From Actinoplanes italicus (GTDB lineage Bacteria > Actinomycetota > Actinomycetes > Mycobacteriales > Micromonosporaceae), in contig NZ_PVMZ01000006.1 of assembly GCF_003001815.1 (NCBI RefSeq), positions 1 through 64,000 of the forward strand: a stretch of DNA of 64,000 nt, read 5' to 3'. Below, piece by piece: positions 43,265 to 52,867 of the stretch. How positions within the stretch are numbered: the stretch's first letter is position 1; each line of letters opens with the position of its first letter. The position numbers were made by a program, and so were the translations under genes. The notes beneath the pieces were generated by a model. That model was not told the DNA's origin and did no database searches. It worked only from the letters and a program-made list of their open reading frames with translations.

Positions 43265-46200
43265 TCAGGCCGGGCCGTCCTCCAGGTCGCCCTCGGTCTC
43301 GAGGTAGAGCTGCTGGAGGGCGGCCAGGGTGTCCGGCTCGGGTGAGTCCCACAGCTTGCGGTCGGCCGCCTCCAGCAGGCGCTCGGTGATGCCGTGCAAC
43401 GCCCACGGGTTGGACTGCCGCATGAACTCCTGGTTCTCGGGGTCGAGCGCGTAACTGGCGGCGAGCTGCTCGTACATCCAGTCGGTGACCACGCCGGCCG
43501 TCGCGTCGTACCCGAAGAGGTAGTCGACGGTGGCGGCCAGCTCGAAGGCGCCCTTGTAGCCGTGCCGGCGCATCGCGGCGATCCAGCGCGGGTTCACCAC
43601 CCGGGCCCGGAAGATCCGCGCGGTCTCCTCGGTGAGGCTGCGGGTGCGTGCCCGGTCCGGGTTGGTGGAGTCACCGATGTACGCCGCCGGCGCCTTACCG
43701 GTCAGCGCGCGCACCGTGGCGATCATGCCGCCGTGGTACTGGAAGTAGTCGTCCGAGTCGAGGACGTCGTGCTCCCGGGTGTCGATGTTCTTGGCGGCCA
43801 CGTCGATCCGCCGGTAGGCGTTCTCCATGTCGCCCCGGGCCGGCACCCCGTCCAGGTCGCGGCCGTAGGCGAACCCGCCCCACACCGCGTAGACCTCGGC
43901 CAGATCGGCGTCGTCGCGCCAGTTCCGGCTGTCCATCAGGGGCAGGATGCCGGCGCCGTACGCCCCGGGGCGGGACCCGAAGATCCGTGTCCGCGCGCGC
44001 CGCCAGTCGCCGTGTTCACCCTGGTCGCGCAGCGCGTGCTCGCGGACGTAGTTGTCCGGCTCGTCCAGCTCGGCGATCAGCTGGAAGGCGTCGTCGAGCA
44101 GTGCCACCACGTGCGGGAACGCGTCCCGGAAGAAGCCGGAGATGCGGACCGTCACGTCGACGCGTGGCCGGCCGAGCTCCTCGGCGGTGATCGGCTCGAG
44201 GCCGGTGACCCGCCGGGAGGCCGGGTCCCAGATGGGGCGGACACCGATCAGCGCCAGGATCTCGGCGATGTCGTCGCCCGCGGTCCGCATGGCGCTGGTG
44301 CCCCAGGCGGAGAGGCCGACCGAGCGTGGCCAGTCGCCGTGGTCGGTGCGATAGCGGTCGAGCAGCGACTCGGCCATCGCCTGCCCGGTCTCCCAGGCGA
44401 GCTGGCTCGGGATGGCCTTCGGGTCGACGGAGTAGAAGTTGCGGCCGGTCGGCAGCACGTTGATCAGGCCGCGCAGCGGGGAACCGCTGGGCCCGGCCGG
44501 GACGTAGCCGCCGTCGAGCGCGTGCAGCACGTGGGTGAGCTCGTCGGTCGTCCTCGCGAGGCGTGGCACGACCTCGGTGGCGGCGAACTCCAGCACCCGG
44601 CGCACGTCGGCGTTGTCCGAGATGTCGGGAACAGCCGTCGGCCAGCCTGCCTCCTCCATCTTCGTGACCAGATCGCGGGCCTCCGCCTCCACCCGGTCGG
44701 TCTCCGCCGTCGAAGCGTCCTCGGGCAGGCCCAGCGCCTCCCGCAGACCCGGCAGCGCGGCCACCTTGCCGGCCCACATCTGCCGCGCCCGCAGCATCGC
44801 CAGGACCAGGTTGATCCTCGCCTCACCGGTCGGCGCCGCGCCGAGCACGTGGAGCCCGTCGCGGATCTGCACGTCCTTGACCTCACACAGCCATCCGTCG
44901 ATGTGCATGATGAAGTCGTCGAACTCTTCGTCGTCCGGCCGGTGCTGCTGGCCAAGGTCGTGGTCCATCTTGGCGGCCTGGATCAGGGTCCAGATCTGCG
45001 CCCGGATCGCCGGCAGCTTGGCCGGGTCGAGGGCCGCGATGTTGGCGTGCTCGTCGAGCAGCTGCTCCAGGCGGGCGATGTCGCCGTACGACTCGGCCCG
45101 GGCCATCGGCGGGATCAGATGGTCCACCAGCGTGGCGTGCGCCCGGCGCTTGGCCTGGGTGCCCTCGCCCGGGTCGTTGACCAGGAACGGGTAGATCAGC
45201 GGCAGGTCGCCGAGGGCCGCATCGGTGCCGTCGGAGGCCGACATGCCGACGTTCTTGCCGGGCAGCCACTCCAGGTTGCCGTGCTTGCCCACGTGCACCA
45301 CGGCGTGCGCGCCGAACTCGTCGGCCAGCCAGCGATACGCCGCCAGGTAATGATGCGACGGCGGCAGGTCGGGGTCGTGGTAGATGGCGACCGGGTTGGC
45401 ACCGAAACCGCGCGGCGGCTGCACCATGACCACGATGTTCTCGTCGCGCAGGGCGGCCAGCACGATGTCGCCGTCGTCGGTGTAGAGCTCGCCGGGTGGC
45501 GGCCCCCAGTGCTGCTCGACGCGTTCACGGAAATCGGCCGGTAGGGTCGAGAACCAGGATCCGTAGACAGAGCCCGAGATCCTGACCTTGTTCTCGGACA
45601 GCTGCTCCTCGGTCAGCCAGTCGGGATCCTGTCCACCGGCGGCGATCAACGTGTGGATCAGGCCGTCGCCGTCGTAGCCGGAGAAGGATCCGACCTGGTA
45701 GCCGCGTTCCTTGAAAGCTTTGATCAGGGCGACCGTGGACGCCGGGGTGTCCAGACCGACCGCGTTGCCGATCCGCGAGTGCTTCGTCGGATAGGCCGAC
45801 AGCATCAGCGCGATCCGGCGCTCGGACGGCGGCACGTGCCGCAGCCTGGCGTGCGCCACCGCGATCCCGGCCACCCGCAGCGCCCGCTCGGGGTCGGCCA
45901 CGTAGACCGACAGCCCGTCCTCGTCGATCTCCTTGAACGAGAACGGCACCGTGATGATCCGCCCGTCGAACTCGGGGATCGCCACCTGCGTCGCCGCGTC
46001 CAGCGGGGACAGACCGTCGTCGCTGGCCTCCCACGCGGCCCGCGAGCTGGTCAGGCACAGGCCCTGCAGGATCGGCACGTCCAGGTCGGCGAGCACGCCC
46101 ACGTCCCACGCCTCGTCGTCACCGCCCGCGCTCACCGTCGCCGGACGGGTGCCGCCGGCCGCCAGCACCGTCACCACCAGCGCGTCCGCCTTGCGCAGCT

Positions 46201-46798
46201 CGGCCAGCAGGTCGGGCGGAGCGGTCCGCAGCGACGCCGTGAAGATCGGCAGCGCCCGGCCGCCCTTGGCCTCGATCGCCCGGCAGAGAGCCTCGACGAA
46301 AGCCGTGTTGCCGGCCATGTGGTGGGCGCGGTAATAGAGCACCGCGACCGTCTCACGGCCCTCGGCGGCATGCTCGCGCGGCAGGAGCCCCCACTGCGGG
46401 GTCTCGACCGCCGGCGCGAACCCGTTGCCGGTCAGCAGCACCGTGTCGGAGAGGAAATCGTGCAGCGCCGCCAGATTCTCCGCGCCGCCCTGCGCCAGGT
46501 AGGTGTGCGCGTCGGCGGCCACTCCGGCCGGCACCGTGGACAGCCTCATCAGTTCGGCGTCGGGCGCCATCTCGCCGCCCAGGACGACGACCGGCAGGCC
46601 GCTCGCGAGCAGCGCGTCGAGGCCCTCCTCCCAGGCCCGGCGGCCACCGAGGATGCGCACCACGACCAGCTCGACACCGTCGAGCAGGGCGGGCAGGTCG
46701 TCGACCGCGGTGCGGGCCGGGTTGGCCGGGCGCCAGGCCGAGGCACTGGCCCGGGCGCTGAGCAGGTCGGTGTCGGACGTCGACAGCAGCAGGAACAC
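43265..46798 (-). CDS. cobN: Cobaltochelatase subunit CobN
   Basis: Large subunit (1177 aa) of the ATP-dependent aerobic cobaltochelatase, which inserts cobalt into hydrogenobyrinate a,c-diamide; CobS and CobT are not in the window. Family landmarks include LMLSAYPTKHSRIGNAVGLD, HVGKHGNLEWLPGKNVGMS, VRISGFFRDAFPHVVALLDD and QSNPWALHGITERLLEA at the end. The GTG at 46798 is used because GGGGGAG lies 7 nt upstream and the protein then opens VFLLLSTSDTDLLSAR. A cobalamin riboswitch precedes it. The gene is full length with no frameshift. Confidence 0.95.
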   Translation of the reverse strand: MFLLLSTSDTDLLSARASASAWRPANPARTAVDDLPALLDGVELVVVRILGGRRAWEEGLDALLASGLPVVVLGGEMAPDAELMRLSTVPAGVAADAHTYLAQGGAENLAALHDFLSDTVLLTGNGFAPAVETPQWGLLPREHAAEGRETVAVLYYRAHHMAGNTAFVEALCRAIEAKGGRALPIFTASLRTAPPDLLAELRKADALVVTVLAAGGTRPATVSAGGDDEAWDVGVLADLDVPILQGLCLTSSRAAWEASDDGLSPLDAATQVAIPEFDGRIITVPFSFKEIDEDGLSVYVADPERALRVAGIAVAHARLRHVPPSERRIALMLSAYPTKHSRIGNAVGLDTPASTVALIKAFKERGYQVGSFSGYDGDGLIHTLIAAGGQDPDWLTEEQLSENKVRISGSVYGSWFSTLPADFRERVEQHWGPPPGELYTDDGDIVLAALRDENIVVMVQPPRGFGANPVAIYHDPDLPPSHHYLAAYRWLADEFGAHAVVHVGKHGNLEWLPGKNVGMSASDGTDAALGDLPLIYPFLVNDPGEGTQAKRRAHATLVDHLIPPMARAESYGDIARLEQLLDEHANIAALDPAKLPAIRAQIWTLIQAAKMDHDLGQQHRPDDEEFDDFIMHIDGWLCEVKDVQIRDGLHVLGAAPTGEARINLVLAMLRARQMWAGKVAALPGLREALGLPEDASTAETDRVEAEARDLVTKMEEAGWPTAVPDISDNADVRRVLEFAATEVVPRLARTTDELTHVLHALDGGYVPAGPSGSPLRGLINVLPTGRNFYSVDPKAIPSQLAWETGQAMAESLLDRYRTDHGDWPRSVGLSAWGTSAMRTAGDDIAEILALIGVRPIWDPASRRVTGLEPITAEELGRPRVDVTVRISGFFRDAFPHVVALLDDAFQLIAELDEPDNYVREHALRDQGEHGDWRRARTRIFGSRPGAYGAGILPLMDSRNWRDDADLAEVYAVWGGFAYGRDLDGVPARGDMENAYRRIDVAAKNIDTREHDVLDSDDYFQYHGGMIATVRALTGKAPAAYIGDSTNPDRARTRSLTEETARIFRARVVNPRWIAAMRRHGYKGAFELAATVDYLFGYDATAGVVTDWMYEQLAASYALDPENQEFMRQSNPWALHGITERLLEAADRKLWDSPEPDTLAALQQLYLETEGDLEDGPA

Positions 46799-46827
46799 GC
46801 GCGCACTCCCCCTCGGGGTCCGCGCCC

Positions 46828-46970
46828 CGGGTAGACGGATTCCACGGCGACCGGAGTTCCTGGCTCCCAGGGCATCCCTGGTGACAGTGGCGGGACCGCG
46901 CCGGACTCGCACCGGCTTCCTCCGCGGCGTCGCCGCTCGTTGACCCCTAACCTTTCCGAACCCCGGTGTC
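46828..46970 (-). promoter_or_regulatory. Cobalamin riboswitch ahead of cobN
   Basis: The minus-strand leader contains GGAAGCCGGTGCGAGTCC (46903-46920) and the B12 box GCCACTGT (46884-46891), in the order and spacing of AdoCbl riboswitches. Downstream, CCCC-GA-GGGG (46809-46818) can pair with the Shine-Dalgarno GGGGGAG of cobN, which suggests translation is shut off when cobalamin is bound. Outer boundaries are approximate. Confidence 0.9.
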
Positions 46971-47049
46971 CCGCGTCAAGGCGGAACGGGCGCTGTGACG
47001 CTCCCGACCCACCGTACGACGGAGGTGAATCCCTGTCGGGGGCCGGACG

Positions 47050-47055
47050 TAGTAT
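47050..47055 (+). promoter_or_regulatory. Likely -10 element of cobG
   Basis: TAGTAT ends 7 nt before ATG 47063, so the cobG transcript is probably leaderless and starts outside the cobN riboswitch. Confidence 0.45.
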
Positions 47056-47062
47056 CCGGGCC

Positions 47063-48844
47063 ATGACTCCCCGTTCGTCCGACACCGACGCCTGTCCGGG
47101 CGCGCTGCGGCTGCACGCCGCGGCCGACGGCATGCTGGCCCGGGTGCGGCTGCCCGGGGGGATGCTGTCCGGCGCTCAGTTGCGCTCGCTGCGCGAGCTG
47201 GCCGAGGAGTTCGGCGACGGCCATCTGGAGCTGACCTCGCGGGCCAACCTGCAGCTCAGGGCATTGAAAGAGGGCGATGCTCCGGCGTTGGCGACCCGGT
47301 TGCGGTCCGCCGGTCTGCTGCCCTCGACAACCCATGACAACGTACGCAACATCGCGGCGCCGCCACTGGCCGACGCCGGGCTCCGCGCTCTCGTGGAGCG
47401 GTTGGACGACGCGATCCGGGCCGATCCCGAGCTGGCCGCGCTGCCGGGCAAGTTCCTCTTCGCCGTCGGCCAGGTGCCCCTCGCGGCCGACGTGGCCGCG
47501 ATCCCGGTCACCACGCACTCCTCGCGCACCGTCGTTCCCGCCCAGCGCCCAGCCGGGGCCGGCGGGTTCGGCCCCGGCCCGGCCCAGGCCGATCTCCTCG
47601 TCCCCGGCCCAGCCGGGGCCGACCGGTTCGGCTCCGGCACGCCGGGGGCGGGAACGCGTGCGACCGGTCCCGGCTCCGGTGCTCTTTTCGCGATCCGGTT
47701 CGCGGGGCACGACACGGGGGTTCGGGCCGGGTTCGACGATGTGGTGGCGGTGCTGGTCACGGCGGCTCACGCGTTTCTGGCCGAACGCGCGGCGCAGCGC
47801 GGTGACGGGCCCGCGGCGTGGCGGCTGCGTGAGCTGACCGGCGGTCCGGCCCGTGTCTCCGCCCGGGTGGTGGCCGCTCTCGGCCTGACTCCGGTCCCCG
47901 TGCCGGTCGCGACGGCGGCCGACGCCCCGGAGCCAGGCGACCTGGTCGGAGTGCTGACTCAGGAGGACGGGCGCGCCGCGGTGGCCGCGCTGGTGCCGCT
48001 GGGGCGGCTGTCCGGCGTACCGATGAAGGTCCTTGAAGACGCGGATCTGCTGGTCGTGACGCCCTGGCGCGGGATCGTGGTGGCCGATGTGGCGCCGGAG
48101 GCGGCGTCCGCCTGGGCGGACCGTCTGGCCGGTGCCGGGCTCGCGGTGACGCCCGGCTCGCCGTGGTCGGGGGTGACCGCCTGCGCCGGCCGCCCGGGCT
48201 GCGCGAAGTCGCTGGCCGACGTGCGTGCCGACGCCGCCGCCGCGGCCCGGTTCGTCGACGGGCTGCCGGTGCACTGGGCCGGGTGCGCCCGGGCGTGTGG
48301 CAGTCCGGCGGGCAGGCACGTGCGTGCCGAGGCCACCGGCGACGGATATCTGATCACCCGCCTCCCGGCCACCGACGGCGACCCGGGTGTGCATGTCCCG
48401 GCCGCGCGGCCGGTCGGCGTTGCGCGGCCGGTTGACGATCAGCGTCCGGTCGATGATCCGCGTCCGGCGGCCGGTGAATCCGGACCGGTCGGACCATCGA
48501 CCCGGGCGTCCGGATCGCCCAGGATCGGCCACGCCGATCCGTTCCCGGCCGACACCGGGGCGGACAGGCCGGCAGCGGACGGGCTGGTCAAAGCCCGTGC
48601 GAACGCTGACCAGCCGTTGACGGACGGGCTGGTCGGGGACGCACGGGCCTTGGGTCGAACCGGGACGGACGGGCCGGTCGCGGGGGCGCCGGCCCCGGTC
48701 CCAGCCGAAACAGACAGGCTGGTTCCGGGGCGGCTCCCGGCGGACGGGCCGGTTCCCGGGCGGGCCCGGCCAGGTGGGCCGGTTCCCGGGCGGCTCCGGC
48801 CAGGCGGGCTGGAAGACGCGGTTGCTGTGGCGAGGAGGCCCTGA
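47063..48844 (+). CDS. cobG: Precorrin-3B synthase, CobG, with low-complexity insertion and tail
   Basis: Iron-sulfur monooxygenase-type enzyme (593 aa) that converts precorrin-3A to precorrin-3B. The nitrite/sulfite-reductase half domains are present ([27 protein letters not shown]), and the 4Fe-4S cysteines lie in [12 protein letters not shown] (~372-378) and [12 protein letters not shown] (~408-413). Two parts are unusual. About 45 Gly/Pro/Ala residues are inserted at ~165-210. A ~150-residue tail beyond residue ~440 is rich in Pro, Gly, Asp and Arg ([20 protein letters not shown]) and has no known domain. Typical CobG proteins are roughly 350-450 aa. cobH follows 2 bp after the stop. Confidence 0.9.
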   Translation: MTPRSSDTDACPGALRLHAAADGMLARVRLPGGMLSGAQLRSLRELAEEFGDGHLELTSRANLQLRALKEGDAPALATRLRSAGLLPSTTHDNVRNIAAPPLADAGLRALVERLDDAIRADPELAALPGKFLFAVGQVPLAADVAAIPVTTHSSRTVVPAQRPAGAGGFGPGPAQADLLVPGPAGADRFGSGTPGAGTRATGPGSGALFAIRFAGHDTGVRAGFDDVVAVLVTAAHAFLAERAAQRGDGPAAWRLRELTGGPARVSARVVAALGLTPVPVPVATAADAPEPGDLVGVLTQEDGRAAVAALVPLGRLSGVPMKVLEDADLLVVTPWRGIVVADVAPEAASAWADRLAGAGLAVTPGSPWSGVTACAGRPGCAKSLADVRADAAAAARFVDGLPVHWAGCARACGSPAGRHVRAEATGDGYLITRLPATDGDPGVHVPAARPVGVARPVDDQRPVDDPRPAAGESGPVGPSTRASGSPRIGHADPFPADTGADRPAADGLVKARANADQPLTDGLVGDARALGRTGTDGPVAGAPAPVPAETDRLVPGRLPADGPVPGRARPGGPVPGRLRPGGLEDAVAVARRP

Positions 48845-48846
48845 AC

Positions 48847-49464
48847 ATGGAGTACGTGCGCGACGGCGCGGAGATCTACCGGCGGTCGTTCGCGACGATC
48901 CGGGCCGAGGCGGACCTGTCGGGGCTGCCGGAGGACGTGTCGCGGGTGGTGGTCCGGATGATCCATGCCTGCGGGATGGTCGATCTGGTGGAGGACGTCC
49001 GGTTCAGTCCGGGCGTCGTGACGGCGGCGCGCAAGGCCCTGCTCGGCGGTGCCCCGATCCTGTGCGATGCCGAGATGGTGGCGTCGGGGGTGACGCGGGC
49101 CCGGCTGCCGGCCGCCAACGAGGTGATCTGCACGCTGCGAGACGCGGCCGTCCCGGCGCTGGCCGCGGAGATCGGCAACACCCGCAGCGCGGCCGCGCTG
49201 GACCTGTGGGGCGACCGGCTCGGCGGTTCCGTGGTGGCGATCGGCAACGCCCCGACCGCCCTGTTCCGGCTGCTGGAGATGGTCGCGGCGGGTGCGCCAC
49301 GGCCGGCCGCGGTGATCGGTGTCCCGGTCGGGTTCATCGGTGCGGCCGAGTCCAAGGAGGCCTTGGCGGAGTCCGGCCTGGAGTACCTGATCGTCCGCGG
49401 ACGCCGGGGTGGCAGCGCCATCACCGCGGCCGCGGTGAACGCGCTCGCCTCGGAAGCCGAATAG
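48847..49464 (+). CDS. cobH: Precorrin-8X methylmutase, CobH
   Basis: Enzyme of 205 aa that moves the C11 methyl group of precorrin-8X to C12, giving hydrogenobyrinate. The catalytic His is in [24 protein letters not shown] and [16 protein letters not shown] are conserved. It begins 2 bp after the cobG stop and is followed 15 bp later by cobIJ, so it is part of one operon. Confidence 0.96.
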   Translation: MEYVRDGAEIYRRSFATIRAEADLSGLPEDVSRVVVRMIHACGMVDLVEDVRFSPGVVTAARKALLGGAPILCDAEMVASGVTRARLPAANEVICTLRDAAVPALAAEIGNTRSAAALDLWGDRLGGSVVAIGNAPTALFRLLEMVAAGAPRPAAVIGVPVGFIGAAESKEALAESGLEYLIVRGRRGGSAITAAAVNALASEAE

Positions 49465-49479
49465 GCCGGAACGGAAGAC

Positions 49480-51147
49480 ATGACGAACGACGTAGCCCGC
49501 GGCGACGCCGCGGCGGCTGACAACGTCCCGGCCCGGACCGGGCGCCTCTTCGGGGTGGGACTGGGCCCCGGCGACCCGGAACTGGTCACGGTCAAGGCGG
49601 CGAGACTGATCGGCGCGGCCGACGTGGTGGCCTACCACGCTGCCCGGCACGGGCGCAGCAACGCCCGCGCGATCGCCGAGGGCTACCTGCGGGCCGGTCA
49701 GATCGAGGAGGCCCTGATCTATCCGGTCACGACCGGGACGACCGACCATCCGGGCGGCTACCAGGGCGCGATCGACGAGTTCTACGCCGAGTCGGCGGCC
49801 CGGCTGGCGGCCCATCTGGACGCCGGGCGCGACGTGGTGGTGCTCGCCGAGGGCGACCCGTTCTTCTACGGCTCCTACATGCACATGCACAAGCGGCTGG
49901 CCGGCCGCTACGACGCGACGGTCGTCCCCGGTGTGACGTCGGTGAGCGCCGCGTCGGCGGTGCTGGGCCGTCCGCTGATGGAGCGCGATGAGGTGCTGAC
50001 CGTCCTGCCCGGCACGCTCGAGCCGAAGGATCTGGCCGCTCGTCTGGCGGCCACCGACTCGGCCGCCGTGATGAAGTTGGGCCGCACCTTCGAGGGGGTC
50101 CGGGAGGCGCTGGAGCAGGCCGGCAGGCTCGACGACGCGTGGTATGTGGAGCGTGCCACCACCACGCGGGAGCGGTCCGCCCCGCTGCGCGAGGTCGATC
50201 CGGCGACCGTTCCGTACTTCTCCCTGGCCCTGCTGCCGAGCCCGGCCGCCACCGCCTTCTCCGAGGAGCGGGCGAGCACCGGCCTGGACGTGCTGCTCAG
50301 CAGCCCGGTCCACACCCCGGCGGAGCCCGCGACCGATCTGGTGAGCCTCGAGGCCGCCAACGCCGCGGCGGCCGGGACCGCGGCGATGAGCGGGGCCGGG
50401 ACCGGTGGGGTGACGGTCGTCGGGCTCGGCCCGGGCGCCCGGCACTGGCTGACCCCGGAGGCCCAGGAGGCGCTGGCCGCCGCGGACGATCTGGTCGGCT
50501 ACGGCCCCTATGTGGACCGGGTTCCGCCGAACCCGCGTCAGCGACGGCACTCCTCGGACAACCGGGTCGAGGCGGAGCGGGCCGCGTTCGCCCTGGACCT
50601 GGCGAAACGGGGCCGCCGGGTGGCGGTCGTGTCGTCCGGTGACCCGGGTGTCTTCGCGATGGCCGCCGCCGTGCTGGAGGTCGCCGAGGATCCGCAGTGG
50701 CGTGACGTGCCGATCAAGGTTCTTCCGGGCCTGACCGCGGCACAGGCGGTGGCGAGCCGGGCCGGGGCCCCGCTCGGCCACGACTTCTGCATCCTGTCGC
50801 TGTCGGACCGGCTCAAGCCGTGGTCGGTGATCGAGTCCCGGCTGCGGGCCGCGGCCGCCGCCGACCTGGTCGTCGCCGTCTACAACCCGGCCTCGAAGAC
50901 CCGCCGGGAGCAGTTGGTCCGCGCCCTGGAACTGCTGCGCGGCCACCGCGGCCCGGCCACGCCGGTGGTCGTGGGCCGGGACGTCGGCGGCCCGGAGGAG
51001 TCGGTGCGGATCACCACGTTGTCCGCGCTCGATCCGACCAGTGTCGACATGCGCTGCCTGCTGATCATCGGCTCGTCACAGACCCGCGCGGTCACCCGCG
51101 GCGACGGCACCACGGCGGTCTTCACCCCGAGGCACTACCCAGGCTGA
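49480..51147 (+). CDS. cobIJ: Fused precorrin-2 C20- and precorrin-3B C17-methyltransferase (CobI-CobJ)
   Basis: Bifunctional protein of 555 aa. Residues ~20-285 are CobI (FGVGLGPGDPELVTVKAARL, AEGDPFFYGSYMHMHKRL), which methylates C20 of precorrin-2. Residues ~305-550 are CobJ (VVGLGPGARHWLTPEAQEAL, SSGDPGVFAMAAAVLEV, VYNPASKTRREQL), which methylates C17 and contracts the ring. Both domains use SAM. An Ala/Gly-rich linker (~290-305) joins them. This fusion is common in actinobacteria. With CobG and CobH it gives four steps encoded by three genes. Confidence 0.95.
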   Translation: MTNDVARGDAAAADNVPARTGRLFGVGLGPGDPELVTVKAARLIGAADVVAYHAARHGRSNARAIAEGYLRAGQIEEALIYPVTTGTTDHPGGYQGAIDEFYAESAARLAAHLDAGRDVVVLAEGDPFFYGSYMHMHKRLAGRYDATVVPGVTSVSAASAVLGRPLMERDEVLTVLPGTLEPKDLAARLAATDSAAVMKLGRTFEGVREALEQAGRLDDAWYVERATTTRERSAPLREVDPATVPYFSLALLPSPAATAFSEERASTGLDVLLSSPVHTPAEPATDLVSLEAANAAAAGTAAMSGAGTGGVTVVGLGPGARHWLTPEAQEALAAADDLVGYGPYVDRVPPNPRQRRHSSDNRVEAERAAFALDLAKRGRRVAVVSSGDPGVFAMAAAVLEVAEDPQWRDVPIKVLPGLTAAQAVASRAGAPLGHDFCILSLSDRLKPWSVIESRLRAAAAADLVVAVYNPASKTRREQLVRALELLRGHRGPATPVVVGRDVGGPEESVRITTLSALDPTSVDMRCLLIIGSSQTRAVTRGDGTTAVFTPRHYPG

Positions 51148-51170
51148 ACGCCCGCGCGAATCACCGGCCG

Positions 51171-51205
51171 CCGGTGGCCCGAGGGGGAAACCATCGGGCC
51201 ACCGG
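51171..51205 (+). terminator. Terminator of the cobG-cobH-cobIJ operon
   Basis: Perfect 12-bp stem CCGGTGGCCCGA with its complement around an 11-base loop, 23 bp after the cobIJ stop. No T run is present. Confidence 0.65.
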
Positions 51206-51340
51206 GCGCCGGAATGAAGGCGTGTACCCGGCACGCCCCTGGACCGCAACCGCACTGCATCGACACAGCCCTGATCAACACGGGTCCGGCAACCGATCTG
51301 AGAGGCCGACACCGACCCCTGAAAGGGCTGACGAACCTCC

Positions 51341-52867
51341 ATGCGAACTGCCCGCGCCACGGCGATCCTCGCCTCATCGCTTCTGCTCGCGGTCGCGGCT
51401 CCGACCTCCGGATCGGAAGCCGCGGCCAGGATCCACCCCGCCTCCGACACGACGTCGCAGCCGGTGACCGCGTCGGACGAGACGACGGTGACGCTCAAGT
51501 CCCGCCTCGCCGCGGTGACGTCCGCCCGCACCGTCAACTACTACCCGTCGAACGCCGGCTGGTCGGCGATGTGGACCTCTTTCGACCCGGTCCGCCTCGA
51601 GGAGGACATGGCCAAGGCGGCCGCGCTGGGCGCGGACAACGTACGGATCATCGTGTTCCCGCAGTCCTTCGGTTTCCCGCGTCCCCGGGCCGACTACGCC
51701 GATCGCCTGCGCAAGTTCATCAGCATCGCCGACTCGCAGGGCCTGACGGTCAAGCTGACCCTGTTCGACTGGTGGTCCGCCTACTCGGACGCGGCCGGTA
51801 GCGCCGCCTGGGCGAAGGCCGTGCTCGCGCCGTACGCCGACGACCGCCGGGTGCTGTCGGTGGAGTTGAAGAACGAGTTCGTCTCGACCGACCCGGCGGC
51901 CGTGTCCTGGGTGCGCCGGCTGATCCCGGCCGTGCGCGAGGCCGTACCGCAGATGCCGTTGACCCTGTCGGTGGACGGTCAGAGCGGCGCGGCCGGGCTG
52001 GCCCGGATCAAGGCGTCACTCGTCGACACCCCGCTGGACTATTACGACTACCACTTCTACGGCAACTCGGAGCGGGCGCTGGCCGAGATCCGGCGCGCCC
52101 AGGAGGCGGTCGCCCCGGACCCGATCGTCATCGGCGAGACCGGGCTGAGCACCGCTGTGACCAGTGAGGGCGAGCAGGGCGCCTACCTGGCCCGGGTGTT
52201 CGCGGCGGCGCGGCGGGCCGGGGTGGGGTCGGTGGCGCCGTGGACGCTGTACGACTTCGCGGACGGCGCGATCCCGTCGAACTCACAGGTGTCGAAGGTT
52301 CCGGCACAGTACAAGTTCGGTCTGTACCGGGCCGACGGGACGGCCAAGTTCGCCGCGTCGGTGGTGCGGACCGCGTGGACCGGCGGTGCTCTGACGAACG
52401 GTCTGCTCGACCTCGGTTTCGAGGCGGGACCGAACAGTTCGCCGTGGCGGCCGTACCTGTCCGACACCGGGGTCGCGGCCCGGGACCGGAGCGTCGCCCA
52501 CACCGGCGGAGCTTCGGCGCGGATGTCGGGAACCGTGCGCAACGGCTCCAGCCTGCCGTCGATCCGCACCTCGCCGGTCGACCCGGTGCGGGCCGGGCAG
52601 ACCTGGCACGCCGAGGCGTGGGCCCGCGGTGTGCGGGTGACCGGCTCCAACGAGATGGCGCTGAGCTGGTTCGACATCAATGACCGGTGGCTCGGCCAGA
52701 CCTCGTCCAAACAGGTCGCAAAGGGCGACAGCGACTGGACGAGGCTGACCGTGGACTCGGTCGCCCCGGCCGGGGCGACCAGCGTGCAGCTTCACCTCAA
52801 GTCGGGTGACAACAGCGGCAGCGTCTGGTTCGACGACGTCGAACTGTCGGCCGGTGAGGGATCCTGA
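51341..52867 (+). CDS. Secreted glycoside hydrolase, GH5-like, with a C-terminal CBM-like domain
   Basis: Exported 508-aa protein with an N-terminal signal (MRTARATAILASSLLLAVAA) and a (beta/alpha)8 domain at ~60-340. The presumed acid/base Glu is in LSVELKNEFVS and the nucleophile Glu in PIVIGETGLS, as in clan GH-A enzymes. Residues ~350-505 form a jelly-roll module of CBM4/9 type (GLLDLGFEAG, SVAHTGGASARMSG, GSVWFDDVELS). The substrate is unknown. Its place opposite an exopolysaccharide operon suggests trimming or release of that polymer, as in other synthase loci. Its last 76 bp overlap the convergent glycosyltransferase gene. Confidence 0.85.
   Translation: MRTARATAILASSLLLAVAAPTSGSEAAARIHPASDTTSQPVTASDETTVTLKSRLAAVTSARTVNYYPSNAGWSAMWTSFDPVRLEEDMAKAAALGADNVRIIVFPQSFGFPRPRADYADRLRKFISIADSQGLTVKLTLFDWWSAYSDAAGSAAWAKAVLAPYADDRRVLSVELKNEFVSTDPAAVSWVRRLIPAVREAVPQMPLTLSVDGQSGAAGLARIKASLVDTPLDYYDYHFYGNSERALAEIRRAQEAVAPDPIVIGETGLSTAVTSEGEQGAYLARVFAAARRAGVGSVAPWTLYDFADGAIPSNSQVSKVPAQYKFGLYRADGTAKFAASVVRTAWTGGALTNGLLDLGFEAGPNSSPWRPYLSDTGVAARDRSVAHTGGASARMSGTVRNGSSLPSIRTSPVDPVRAGQTWHAEAWARGVRVTGSNEMALSWFDINDRWLGQTSSKQVAKGDSDWTRLTVDSVAPAGATSVQLHLKSGDNSGSVWFDDVELSAGEGS

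Noticed and set aside
43394..45544. Long plus-strand frame opposite cobN
   Set aside because: Composition is Arg/Val/Gly-rich and mirrors third-position GC bias of cobN; no domain. Similar shadows at 28069-29649 (-), 48439-50946 (-) and 45653-46834 (+) were dropped for the same reason.
51171..51340. c-di-AMP (ydaO) riboswitch ahead of the secreted hydrolase
   Set aside because: Actinobacterial cell-wall hydrolases often have one, but the conserved blocks are absent; only a terminator-like hairpin is visible.
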